A stretch of 13,545 nt of DNA from Candidatus Nanoarchaeia archaeon (GTDB lineage: Archaea; Nanobdellota; Nanobdellia; Tiddalikarchaeales; Tiddalikarchaeaceae), in the NCBI GenBank assembly GCA_028704265.1, contig JAQVLH010000013.1:1-13545 (forward strand). Direction: 5' to 3'. Below, piece by piece: positions 1 through 6,868 of this stretch. A program made the translations under genes and the position numbers. A model generated the notes under the pieces. The model was not told the origin of the DNA. It saw only the letters and a list, made by a program, of their open reading frames with translations, and searched no databases. Numbering within the stretch: position 1 is the first letter of the stretch; each line of letters begins with the position of its first letter.

Positions 1-123
1 CTTTTCTCCTGCTTTCCATTTGGGAGAAGCTCCTATTACCCGGAGCGCTTCCTCGTCCAATAAAGGATGTACGGATCTTGTAACGCTAACATGATTTACT
101 TCGCCATCTTTCTCAATAACGAA
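1..123 (-). CDS. TonB C-terminal domain fragment (foreign to the rest of the window)
   Basis: Reading the minus strand from about 123 down to 1 gives an open frame with the pattern of a TonB C-terminal domain. It contains FVIEKDG, then VTRSV, PLLDEEALRVI and SPKWKAG, which match the family signature (FxVxxDG ... V...S..p.LD.eA...v..sPkW.PG). TonB couples inner-membrane proton motive force to outer-membrane receptors and belongs to Gram-negative bacteria; this spelling is typical of Bacteroidetes. The fragment runs off the left edge of the window and is cut on its N-terminal side at the join near 120-127. By my count its GC is about 44%, clearly above the flanking archaeal DNA, and its codons (GAC, GCG, CTC, CGG) differ from the neighbours. 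I infer that it is a contig-assembly or amplification chimera rather than a gene of this organism; recent transfer is the less likely alternative. Confidence 0.75.
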
Positions 124-130
124 AGATGGC
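103..130. repeat. 10-bp inverted repeat at the join
   Basis: The arms are gccatctttc (103-112) and gaaagatggc (121-130), perfectly complementary, with an 8-nt loop tcaataac. The left arm lies in the TonB-like fragment and the right arm begins the helicase reading frame. A hairpin of this kind exactly at a change of composition and organism is typical of fold-back or template-switch joins, which is an inference. Confidence 0.8.
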
Positions 131-2594
131 AGCAATATTGCCAGTTTTTGAATTAATACTTGACAAAGGATTAGGCTTAAAAATTTTATATATTGCTCCA
201 ACTAAAAGCTTAAATAGGGATATATTTAAAAGAGTTTTTGATTTTGCAAAGCATTTAGGATTAACTGTTGAAGTAAGGCATGGGGATACAACAAGCAGCC
301 AAAGAAAAAAGCAGTCAATTAATCCTCCAAATATATTAATTACCACTCCAGAATCATTGCAATCAATGTTTTTAAGCGAACAAATGAAGTTTAATCTAAA
401 AAGTGTTAAATTTGTTATAATTGATGAAATTCATGAATTATTGCCAAGCAAAAGAGGAGCACAATTATCATTAGGTCTTGAAAGACTAGCAAGGATTGCG
501 GATTATAAAAGAATCGGAATAAGCGCAACAATAGCTGATATGGAAGAAGTAAAAAAATTTTTATGCAATGAAAGGCCCTGCGAATTAGTTAATATTGTCG
601 AGCCAAAAGAAACAACCATAAAAGTAAACAAGCCAGATAATTCAACAAAAAATAAGGATTTGGCTAAAAAAACAGGAATATCAATTTCTTTACTTAATTC
701 AATAATAAAAATGGAAGAGCTTTTAAGCAAGGCAAAAAAAGCAATAATTTTTGTAAATACTAGGCAGCAAGCAGAAATATTATCTTTTTCTATAAATAAG
801 ATTTATCCAAAATTGCAAATCGGACTTCATCATTCATCCTTGGCTAAAAATCAAAGAATAAAAATGGAAGATGAATTAAGAGAAGGAAATCTGAAAGCAA
901 TTATTGCAACTAGCTCAATGGAATTAGGAATAGATGTAGGAAGCATTGATTTAGTAATACAATTTATGAGTCCAAGGCAAACCAGTAAATTAGTTCAAAG
1001 AATAGGAAGAAGCGGGCATGCGTATTATAAGAAAAGCAATGGAATAATACTTACAATTAATGATGATGATTATTTAGAATCCTTAGCAATAGCATTATTA
1101 TTAAAAAAAGGATATTTGGAAAAGCCCCAAATACCAAAAAATTCATTGGATGTTTTGGCTCATCAAATAATTGGATTCTTAAAAGATGATTCATCAATAA
1201 CTTTTGAGCAATTATTAGAATCAATTAATAAAAGTTATTCTTTCAAAATAAACGAAGAAGAATTGCTTGATTTCTTGAAATTTTTGGAAAAATTAAGATA
1301 TTTAAAATTGGATGGCAAAAAAATAATGCTAGAAAATAAATCATTTTATTATTATTTTGAAAGTTTATCAACAATACCAGATCTTAAAACATTCAAAGTA
1401 ATAAGCACTGAAACTCGAGCAAGAATAGGAACACTTGATGAATCTTTTGTATCACAATATTGTATTCCAGGAAGTGAAATAATAATGAAAGGGGAGCCAT
1501 GGCAAATACTCGAAATAAAAGAGGATATAATAAGTGTTGCAAGAACCAAGCCAAGCAGCGCAGCGGTTCCATCATGGAGTGGAGAATTAATTCCTGTAAG
1601 TAAAAGGGTGGCAGGAGTTGTCGGAAGATTAAGAAATAAGTTTTATAAAAATAAATTAATACCAGACTCTAAATCATTATATATTGAGCATTATGAGGAT
1701 AAAATAATAATAAATTCATGCAATGGCTCAAGAATAAATGAAGCAATATCAATGGCTTTGTCAAGCATTTTAGGCGCAAGAACCGGATATAATATAGCTT
1801 CAAAAGCAGACCCTTACAGAATAATATTCACTCTGCCCAAAAGTTTCAATTTTAACACTTTCAAGGAAATAATGAATGAATTAAAACCAGAAATGATAAA
1901 TGATTTAGTAAGATTAAGCTTAAAAAATTCAACAATTTTTCATATGAGATTTTTCAATGTAGGCCAAAGATTTGGAATAATTCAAAAAGGCTCTGAATAC
2001 ATTGGCGCAAGAATGGCAAGGATTGTAAAAATTTACGAAGATACCTATGTGTTCAAAGAAACTATGAATGAAGTAATCAGGGAAAAAATGAATCTTAGCG
2101 GCGCAAAAAAAGTTTTGCAAACCTCAAAAATAATTTATTCAAATGATAATAAATTATCTATTTTTGCAATTAATGGATTAAATCATGGAAGCTTTGGAGG
2201 AATATTATTAAGAGGAGAAAATGATGCAGAAATTTTAGAATTAGTAAAAAAAAGGCTGATGGAAAAAACCTTTGATTTTGCATGCAATAATTGCAAAAAA
2301 GAATTGGGAAATTTTCAGGTGCAAAGCTTTCCTTATAATAAATGCCCTTTCTGCCAAGCAAAAACTATCAGTTTTTTAGAGCCAAGTAGGGAAAGGACTG
2401 AGAAGATGATGAATGATACTGCTGAATTATTTCTAAGCTATGGTATCAGGGCTTGCTTTGCAGTGGCAGGCTATGGGGTTGGAGTAACTAATGCAAAAAG
2501 AGTGCTATTTTTAAATAAATCCGAAGAGGATTTAATAAAAGATATAATTGAGGAAGAAAAAAAATTCATCAGAACCAGAAGATTCTGGCAATGA
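126..2594 (+). CDS. lhr: Lhr-family superfamily 2 helicase, N-terminus missing
   Basis: An ATP-dependent nucleic-acid helicase of the Lhr family (COG1201), thought to act in archaeal DNA repair or RNA handling. Visible motifs are Ia IAPTKSLNRDI (residues 23-33), Ib TTPESL (73-78), II DEIH (100-103), III SAT (133-135), IV IIFVNTR, V with SSMELGIDVG, and VI QRIGRSGH (291-298). A long Lhr-type C-terminal region follows, ending with a four-cysteine zinc ribbon C720-C723...C740-C743, as I recall for the aLhr1 subgroup. The open frame begins with AAILPVFELIL, which in relatives directly follows the Walker A motif GSGKT. The Q-motif and Walker A are therefore absent, and the ATG at 126 is not the native start. 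The frame is closed upstream by a stop at 117-119 that lies in the foreign fragment. The native gene should be some tens of residues longer. Its TGA stop abuts the stop of the convergent gene. Confidence 0.93.
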   Translation: MAAILPVFELILDKGLGLKILYIAPTKSLNRDIFKRVFDFAKHLGLTVEVRHGDTTSSQRKKQSINPPNILITTPESLQSMFLSEQMKFNLKSVKFVIIDEIHELLPSKRGAQLSLGLERLARIADYKRIGISATIADMEEVKKFLCNERPCELVNIVEPKETTIKVNKPDNSTKNKDLAKKTGISISLLNSIIKMEELLSKAKKAIIFVNTRQQAEILSFSINKIYPKLQIGLHHSSLAKNQRIKMEDELREGNLKAIIATSSMELGIDVGSIDLVIQFMSPRQTSKLVQRIGRSGHAYYKKSNGIILTINDDDYLESLAIALLLKKGYLEKPQIPKNSLDVLAHQIIGFLKDDSSITFEQLLESINKSYSFKINEEELLDFLKFLEKLRYLKLDGKKIMLENKSFYYYFESLSTIPDLKTFKVISTETRARIGTLDESFVSQYCIPGSEIIMKGEPWQILEIKEDIISVARTKPSSAAVPSWSGELIPVSKRVAGVVGRLRNKFYKNKLIPDSKSLYIEHYEDKIIINSCNGSRINEAISMALSSILGARTGYNIASKADPYRIIFTLPKSFNFNTFKEIMNELKPEMINDLVRLSLKNSTIFHMRFFNVGQRFGIIQKGSEYIGARMARIVKIYEDTYVFKETMNEVIREKMNLSGAKKVLQTSKIIYSNDNKLSIFAINGLNHGSFGGILLRGENDAEILELVKKRLMEKTFDFACNNCKKELGNFQVQSFPYNKCPFCQAKTISFLEPSRERTEKMMNDTAELFLSYGIRACFAVAGYGVGVTNAKRVLFLNKSEEDLIKDIIEEEKKFIRTRRFWQ

Positions 2595-2619
2595 TTATAA
2601 TCTTATTTTTTTGCTTTTT
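2557..2619. terminator. Possible reciprocal poly-T terminators at a convergent gene end
   Basis: On the plus strand a T7 run (2606-2612) and a T5 run (2615-2619) lie just after the helicase stop. On the minus strand an A8 run at 2557-2564 reads as T8 just after the stop of the opposing gene. Archaeal termination commonly uses such T-runs in the non-template strand. Each signal sits inside the coding end of the opposite gene. Function is inferred, since T and A runs are common in this AT-rich DNA. Confidence 0.4.
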
Positions 2620-3173
2620 GAGCAAGGGGTTTGTGCATTCTTATTAATCATAGGCTTAAGCATATATCCTTTATTCTTTTCTTCAATTTCATCTTTTTCA
2701 AGCATAATCTTTATTTCTAAAGCATATTTTTTTGCATTTTCTTTTGAACTATAAGTTCTAATTTTATTAATAAGTAATGCTTCTTTTTGCGGAAAAATAA
2801 ATCCAGAACCATACCTTCCTGATTCAAAATTAAAGCTTAAAATTGCAGCAGGAACATAATTTCCATTATCATTGATAACTGATAATGATTCAACAGAATA
2901 GTTGCATAAACCATATTTATCTAAAATTTTTTCCAAATCATTAAACTTAATAGGATTTGGCAATTGAGGGCTATTAACTGAATTTTGATAAGTAGATGAA
3001 AATACATTCATTGCTTCTTCATGCTTTTCCATAATCTCTTTAGGGCATTCTTTTTTTGAGTATAAATAGCATCTTTGCTTAGAATCATAAAATATCGGAT
3101 AACAATTTGTTTTTTCAAGGTTCATTCTTTGTTTTTCATTTTCATTAATTTGATATCTTAGCATTACAGACAT
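2595..3173 (-). CDS. Hypothetical protein, 192 aa, possible dsRBD-like C-terminal half
   Basis: I do not recognise this protein by family. The N-terminal third carries three spaced cysteines (C24, C35, C43), and two others lie at C90 and C184. Residues about 75-165 follow the order helix (IKFNDLEKILDKYGL), beta segments (AAILSFNFESGRYGSGF and ALLINKIRTY), then a basic helix with SSKENAKKYALEIKIML. The SKxxAKxxA pattern after three strands recalls a double-stranded RNA-binding domain, but the strand lengths and loops are not a clean match, so this is a weak structural guess. There is no signal peptide or membrane segment, and the C-terminus is lysine-rich. The ATG at 3173 fits a leaderless start, with a TATA-like element centred about 28 nt upstream. 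The gene is convergent with the helicase (zero gap) and divergent from the 188-aa gene. Confidence 0.75.
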   Translation of the reverse strand: MSVMLRYQINENEKQRMNLEKTNCYPIFYDSKQRCYLYSKKECPKEIMEKHEEAMNVFSSTYQNSVNSPQLPNPIKFNDLEKILDKYGLCNYSVESLSVINDNGNYVPAAILSFNFESGRYGSGFIFPQKEALLINKIRTYSSKENAKKYALEIKIMLEKDEIEEKNKGYMLKPMINKNAQTPCSKSKKIRL

Positions 3174-3195
3174 AATAAATTAAAAGAAAAAAATG

Positions 3196-3207
3196 TATTT
3201 AAAAATA
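3196..3207 (-). promoter_or_regulatory. TATA-like box for the 192-aa gene
   Basis: The element tatttaaaaata is centred about 28 nt upstream of the minus-strand ATG at 3173. This is the distance expected from a TATA box to the start site, so the mRNA would be leaderless. It is an inference from spacing and composition. Confidence 0.45.
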
Positions 3208-3218
3208 TTGTGAAAAAC

Positions 3219-3226
3219 TATAAAAA
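3219..3226 (+). promoter_or_regulatory. TATA-like box for the 188-aa gene
   Basis: The element tataaaaa is centred about 27 nt before the ATG at 3250, with an A-run just upstream in the BRE position. No Shine-Dalgarno is seen before the ATG, which agrees with a leaderless mRNA. Confidence 0.5.
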
Positions 3227-3249
3227 TGCCTGATTTATCTTTTTAGGCT

Positions 3250-3816
3250 ATGAAAATCTTCAGGAAAACTCATTTTTGGAAAGATAATAGGACTTTTATA
3301 GAAATAGAAGCAGAAGAGCCAAGAATTGAAAGGGAATACCCCATTGAAGGAAATTTTTTTTTAAAAATTGGAGAACAATCAACTATTAAGAGTGCTTTTA
3401 AATTAAATCCTGATGAAGCCAGAGCCTTAAGGGACGCAGTTGATATGTTTTTAAAAGTTCATGATAAAAAAATGGCTGAATTAATGAGTAATGATTTTGA
3501 GAAAAAAGATTATACGGCTGCATATTCAAGAGATGAATATCAAGCTCCAAAAAATGAATATTCATACACTGAGCCTGAAAAAACAAATTATAGGGAAGAA
3601 TATAATCCGGGGCCTTATGGGAAGAAAGAATATGGCAAGGATGAGTATACATTTAAGCCTGAGTATGGAAAAGAAGATTATTCTCCTAAACCTGAATATA
3701 CTAAGATGCCAAGCCAAGAAAAGAAGCCAAATGATTCATTTTTTATTTTTGGAAATGATGAACAGCAACCTAAAAAGGAAGAGCCAAAAAAGCCAAATGT
3801 TGAATTTTATTTTTAA
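3250..3816 (+). CDS. Hypothetical protein with tyrosine-rich, low-complexity C-terminal half (188 aa)
   Basis: I do not recognise this family. Residues 1-80 look folded: beta-rich (FIEIEAEEP, FFLKIGEQSTIKSAFKL), then a helix (NPDEARALRDAVDMFLKVHDKKM). From about residue 84 the sequence becomes a charged, aromatic, low-complexity tail. Degenerate EY units (DEYQAPK, NEYSY, REEYNPG, KKEYGK, DEYTFKP, EYGKEDYSPKP, EYTK) give 13 tyrosines in about 66 residues, mixed with Lys, Glu and Pro. The tail ends with a Lys/Glu/Pro stretch and a hydrophobic tip, NVEFYF. There is no membrane segment or signal peptide. Such tails are usually disordered; a hydrophobic C-terminal tip can be a docking peptide, as in bacterial SSB, but no partner can be named from sequence. 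The gene appears to be transcribed alone, with a leaderless TATA-box promoter, and is convergent with the zinc-ribbon gene 23 nt away. Confidence 0.8.
   Translation: MKIFRKTHFWKDNRTFIEIEAEEPRIEREYPIEGNFFLKIGEQSTIKSAFKLNPDEARALRDAVDMFLKVHDKKMAELMSNDFEKKDYTAAYSRDEYQAPKNEYSYTEPEKTNYREEYNPGPYGKKEYGKDEYTFKPEYGKEDYSPKPEYTKMPSQEKKPNDSFFIFGNDEQQPKKEEPKKPNVEFYF
3491..3718 (+). repeat. Degenerate coding repeat for Glu-Tyr units
   Basis: Within the 188-aa gene the DNA repeats variants of gaatat/gagtat spaced by 12 to 24 nt, encoding the EY units. Copies are imperfect, so this looks like an old expanded tract or compositional selection rather than a recent slippage array. Confidence 0.5.
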
Positions 3817-3839
3817 ATTTAATATATTATACAAATTAT

Positions 3840-4175
3840 TTAAATTTTCATTGCAATATTGCCGCTTCCTAATTCATGATAGCATGAGAAGCATACGCTT
3901 TTTAGATTAAATCCATTCATTGCGCCTAAGAATAATGAAACTACCAAATCATTGCTGCAAACAGGGCATTTTATAAGTTCAAAATTTTCAACAGCATCGC
4001 TCCATTTTATATGAATAGTCTTATTGCATTTTTTGCAAATGAAATCTGCCACCAATATAGGGTAATTTGAATCATCATTGTTTGATTTTTTTATTCTAAG
4101 AAGCTTAGAAACCTTCATAACTTCATTATTATCTTCTAAAACAAAATGACATTTAGGGCATTCTTTCATAGCCAT
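3840..4175 (-). CDS. Double zinc-ribbon protein, unknown function (about 111 aa)
   Basis: A small protein with four CxxC knuckles, counted from the ATG at 4175: C6/C9, C47/C50, C70/C73 and C95/C98. These would form two zinc ribbons, the first from pairs 1 and 2 and the second from pairs 3 and 4. Segments between them are partly hydrophobic (YPILVADFI, LVVSLFLGAM). No catalytic motif is seen, so binding of nucleic acid or a protein partner is the usual expectation for the fold, not something shown here. Start choice: the frame can be extended to a TTG at 4211, but TATA-like elements at about 4193-4208 lie inside that extension. I therefore prefer the ATG at 4175 or the one at 4169, whose product starts MKECPKC. 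The gene is divergent from the coiled-coil membrane gene. Confidence 0.75.
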   Translation of the reverse strand: MAMKECPKCHFVLEDNNEVMKVSKLLRIKKSNNDDSNYPILVADFICKKCNKTIHIKWSDAVENFELIKCPVCSNDLVVSLFLGAMNGFNLKSVCFSCYHELGSGNIAMKI

Positions 4176-4192
4176 TAGAAGAATTTGTGTTG

Positions 4193-4208
4193 ATTTAAAT
4201 ATTTTTAT
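4193..4208 (-). promoter_or_regulatory. TATA-like region for the zinc-ribbon gene
   Basis: On the minus strand this reads gataaaaatatttaaat. One candidate centre is about 28 nt from the ATG at 4175 and the other about 28 nt from the ATG at 4169, so it supports either of these starts over the TTG at 4211. Confidence 0.4.
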
Positions 4209-4230
4209 CAAATTTTTTTTTAAATAGGAA

Positions 4231-4240
4231 TATTTAAAAA
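4231..4240 (+). promoter_or_regulatory. TATA-like box for the coiled-coil membrane gene
   Basis: The element tatttaaaaa is centred about 29 nt before the ATG at 4265. No Shine-Dalgarno is present, consistent with a leaderless message. Confidence 0.45.
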
Positions 4241-4264
4241 TAAAAACTTTAACTCAAACTAATA

Positions 4265-4585
4265 ATGAACGCTTTATTATTGTTAATATTAATATTTGGA
4301 GGCATCGATGCTGTCCTTATTGCATTTTATAAGATTTCAACCGTATTTAGAAGAAAGAATTCTAAAAGTATAGTTTTAGATTCCGGAATTAAAACGAAAA
4401 TGCTTGATACTATTTCAGAAATGAATAGAAGAATACTTGATTATGAAAAAAATACTGTTTCTAAAATTAAATACAATGATTTAGCAAAGAAATATAATCT
4501 TTTATTAAACAGCCACAGGGAATTAAGCAAAAAAAATGATGCTTTAAAAAGCAGGGTTGAAAAATTAAAAGAAAAAATTTATTGA
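4265..4585 (+). CDS. Membrane-anchored coiled-coil protein, unknown function (106 aa)
   Basis: I do not recognise a family. Residues 1-22 form one hydrophobic segment (NALLLLILIFGGIDAVLIAF) followed by a basic patch FRRKNSK, which by the positive-inside rule places the rest in the cytoplasm. Residues about 43-106 are strongly helical and charged with heptad-like spacing of Leu/Ile (DTISEMNRRIL, YNLLLNSHRELSKKNDALKSRVEKLKEKI), so a coiled coil is likely. The overall shape resembles small membrane-tethered scaffold or division-associated proteins, but nothing in the sequence ties it to such a role. The TGA stop abuts the TAA of the convergent ABC permease with no gap. Confidence 0.75.
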   Translation: MNALLLLILIFGGIDAVLIAFYKISTVFRRKNSKSIVLDSGIKTKMLDTISEMNRRILDYEKNTVSKIKYNDLAKKYNLLLNSHRELSKKNDALKSRVEKLKEKIY

Positions 4586-5869
4586 TTAATTTCTAATTGG
4601 TTTCATTAAAAAATAAATACATATTATTAATAATATTAAATCATAATATAAATTATTGATAAATATATTTAACATATCAGGGATTGAAGCATTAAATATT
4701 AACGCATTATTAAGCATTGAAGTATGCAAAGAAGTTGGCAGAATCATAGTAATATATTTTACTGCCTGTGGCAAAAATTCTAAAGGATAAAATAATCCGG
4801 ATAATAGTAATACTAAAAATCCTATAAATATTGAAATCATTATTCCGCTTGAATCATCCTTGCTCGAAAATCCTATAATGCACCCTATAAATGTCCAAGT
4901 TGATGAAATTAAGAATATGCTAGTTATTAATGAAATAATATTTATATTAAAAAAAGCATTATCCATTAAGAATACTAAGAATGAAGGTATAAATATTACA
5001 AATCCAATCATAGAAAAAAATATGATTTTTGAAAATATGTAAGGAATTAAGTTATTTTTTCCAGCTCTTAATCTTATAATAAAATTATTTTTTTTATCAT
5101 AAATTATACTCATACTTGAAAGAAGAACAATAACTAATACGCTTAACACTATATAAAGCACTGAGAATGAAAAACCTTTATTATTATTTCCCATAAATAT
5201 ACCCATTAAATTTGTGTTAACTGGTTTTACAACAAATTCTAAATTAAAATTATTTAATGTTGATATACTTGTTTTATATGCATTAACATTTGAATAAAAT
5301 AAATCAAAATAAGTCTGGGTTACAGAAGGAATATTTGGCTTAATTATTTCAAGCATATTAACAGTTCCTTCTAAATCTCTTTTAATATCTTCAGTATTGT
5401 CTTTTAATGTCTCTTGTGCAGAACTGATTACACCATAATTAAAATCATTTATGCTGCTAGTAAGTAATGATTGAGCAAAAAATCCCAAATTAGGTTTTGA
5501 ATTATCAATAAATAAATCAATTGTTGGAGAGGTATAATTTAGCAATCGAGAACTAAAATCTTTAGGCATTCTTAATCCAAGTATATACCCTTTTACTATA
5601 TCATCTTTAATTAAATTAAAGCAATTATCCGAATCATTTGATTTAAAATAATTAACTTTAAAATTTCCAGTTAATGAATTTACAAACATGTCAGCATATT
5701 CTCCTTCATCAAGGCTGCATATTGAAAGCGAAATATTAACTGAAGAAAATGAAAACATTAATGTATAAATCAATGCAAAAATCAAAGGTAAAGCTATCAC
5801 TATTCCCATTTGTTTTTTATTTCTTTTAAATAAAATAAATTCTTTTTTTAAAAATTCTAATAATTTCAT
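4586..5869 (-). CDS. ABC-2 type transporter permease
   Basis: The membrane subunit of an ABC exporter (ABC-2 superfamily, COG0842-like), acting with the ATPase encoded just upstream. Six hydrophobic segments are visible: about 21-42, 235-257, 276-302, 308-334, 342-363 and 405-424. A loop of about 190 residues between the first and second segments should be outside the membrane; it includes a helical stretch (150-175) and is typical of permeases fused to a large extracytoplasmic domain. Conserved-looking features are the N-terminal amphipathic KEFILFKRNKKQ before TM1 and SGLFYPLEFLP after TM5, a common ABC-2 motif region. The substrate cannot be read from sequence; lipids, peptides or drugs are typical for the family. 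The start overlaps the ATPase stop (ATGA), with a GGTGA Shine-Dalgarno 4 nt upstream, so translation is probably coupled. Confidence 0.92.
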   Translation of the reverse strand: MKLLEFLKKEFILFKRNKKQMGIVIALPLIFALIYTLMFSFSSVNISLSICSLDEGEYADMFVNSLTGNFKVNYFKSNDSDNCFNLIKDDIVKGYILGLRMPKDFSSRLLNYTSPTIDLFIDNSKPNLGFFAQSLLTSSINDFNYGVISSAQETLKDNTEDIKRDLEGTVNMLEIIKPNIPSVTQTYFDLFYSNVNAYKTSISTLNNFNLEFVVKPVNTNLMGIFMGNNNKGFSFSVLYIVLSVLVIVLLSSMSIIYDKKNNFIIRLRAGKNNLIPYIFSKIIFFSMIGFVIFIPSFLVFLMDNAFFNINIISLITSIFLISSTWTFIGCIIGFSSKDDSSGIMISIFIGFLVLLLSGLFYPLEFLPQAVKYITMILPTSLHTSMLNNALIFNASIPDMLNIFINNLYYDLILLIICIYFLMKPIRN

Positions 5870-6828
5870 ATACTCACCAGCATAAATTCATCCAAGCTAG
5901 GTTCTGATGTTGATATTTCAACATAATTCTGTTTATTCTTTTCTAAAAAAGAAGTGATTTTATTCTTTTGCTCTAAATTTTCAAGAGCAAATTGAAGTTC
6001 TCTTTTATAAGTATATATTATTTTTATTTTTTTAAATTCGCAAAAACTTTTAAGCTTTTCAAAAAAAGCTTTACCTAATCTATTAAATCTAATATAATAT
6101 AAATGATTAAACTTTATTTTTTCCCTTATTTCTGAAAAAGTGCCATAAGTAAATTTTTTGCCATTTTTCATTATTAGCATTCTTGAAGAATATTCTTGGG
6201 CTTCAGTAAGCAAATGAGTTGTAATAATAATGCTAACGCCTTTGTTTTTTAAATCAGTTAAAAAATCCCATAAAAGCCTTCTGTTAAAATAATCTAATCC
6301 GGCAAAAGGTTCATCAAGTATTAATAACTTTGGAGAATGAAGGCAACTTAAAACTATATTCAATCTTTTTCTTTGGCCTCCTGAAAGTTTATTAGGAAAA
6401 TCATCTTTATGTTTTTCAATTCTAAATTTTTTAAGAAATTCAATTCCATTTTTTATACCTATTTCTTTTTTAATTCCATTAATGCTTGAAAATAATTCTA
6501 TATTTTCCATTATTGTTAAATCAGGCAAAAAACTATCATCTTGGTGGCAATAACCAACCATTTTTTTTGAAAAAAAAGGATGTTTTCCAAAAAAATAAAC
6601 TTCTCCTGAACTTTTTGGATATAAACCTAATATATTTTTTAATAAACTGCTTTTTCCGCTTCCACTAAGTCCTATTATTGAAAAAATCTCTCCATAATAA
6701 ACAACAAAACTAATATTATCTAAAAATTTTTTGCCAGAATAAACATTTGATAAATTTTTAACAACTAAGGCTTTATTTCTTCCAATAGCTTCTTCTTTCT
6801 TAAAAAAATTAATAAAAGACTTAATCAT
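5866..6828 (-). CDS. ABC transporter ATP-binding protein
   Basis: The nucleotide-binding subunit of the exporter (COG1131/CcmA-like). Motifs occur in the expected order: Walker A GLSGSGKSS (53-61), Q-loop glutamine in CHQDD (Q96), signature LSGGQRKRLN (148-157), Walker B LLILDEP (168-174) with D-loop AGLD, and H-loop TTH (203-205). All catalytic residues are present. A C-terminal extension of about 90 residues (230-320) follows, rich in Lys and aromatic residues, as in many ABC-2 partner ATPases. It overlaps the permease gene by 4 nt. A 23-nt gap separates it from the upstream two-TM gene; a TATA-like element in the end of that gene could give it a second, leaderless start. Confidence 0.95.
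   Translation of the reverse strand: MIKSFINFFKKEEAIGRNKALVVKNLSNVYSGKKFLDNISFVVYYGEIFSIIGLSGSGKSSLLKNILGLYPKSSGEVYFFGKHPFFSKKMVGYCHQDDSFLPDLTIMENIELFSSINGIKKEIGIKNGIEFLKKFRIEKHKDDFPNKLSGGQRKRLNIVLSCLHSPKLLILDEPFAGLDYFNRRLLWDFLTDLKNKGVSIIITTHLLTEAQEYSSRMLIMKNGKKFTYGTFSEIREKIKFNHLYYIRFNRLGKAFFEKLKSFCEFKKIKIIYTYKRELQFALENLEQKNKITSFLEKNKQNYVEISTSEPSLDEFMLVSI
5874..5878 (-). promoter_or_regulatory. Shine-Dalgarno of the ABC permease
   Basis: GGTGA on the minus strand lies 4 nt before the permease ATG and inside the last codons of the ATPase gene. It matches the archaeal anti-SD (AUCACCUCC) and supports re-initiation at an internal operon gene, in contrast to the SD-less first genes in the window. 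Confidence 0.55.
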
Positions 6829-6850
6829 AAGTAATATTTGAATTGTTTTA

Positions 6851-6868
6851 CTTATTTAAATTTATTTT
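6851..6868 (-). promoter_or_regulatory. Possible internal promoter for the ABC ATPase
   Basis: On the minus strand the sequence aaaataaatttaaataag is centred about 29 nt before the ATG at 6828, overlapping the stop of the two-TM gene. No Shine-Dalgarno precedes the ATPase start, so a leaderless internal transcript is plausible. The AT-rich background makes chance matches likely. Confidence 0.3.

Noticed and set aside
3491..3910. A 139-codon open frame (+) overlapping the tyrosine-rich gene and running past its end
   Set aside because: It is a shadow frame of the repetitive EY coding tract. It has no promoter of its own, its composition is Lys/Met/Ile/Leu-rich low complexity, and the other frame has a coherent domain plus tail.
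4176..4211. TTG start extending the zinc-ribbon protein by 12 residues
   Set aside because: The extension is encoded by AT-rich promoter-like sequence with TATA-like elements in it, and two in-frame ATGs lie just before the first CxxC.
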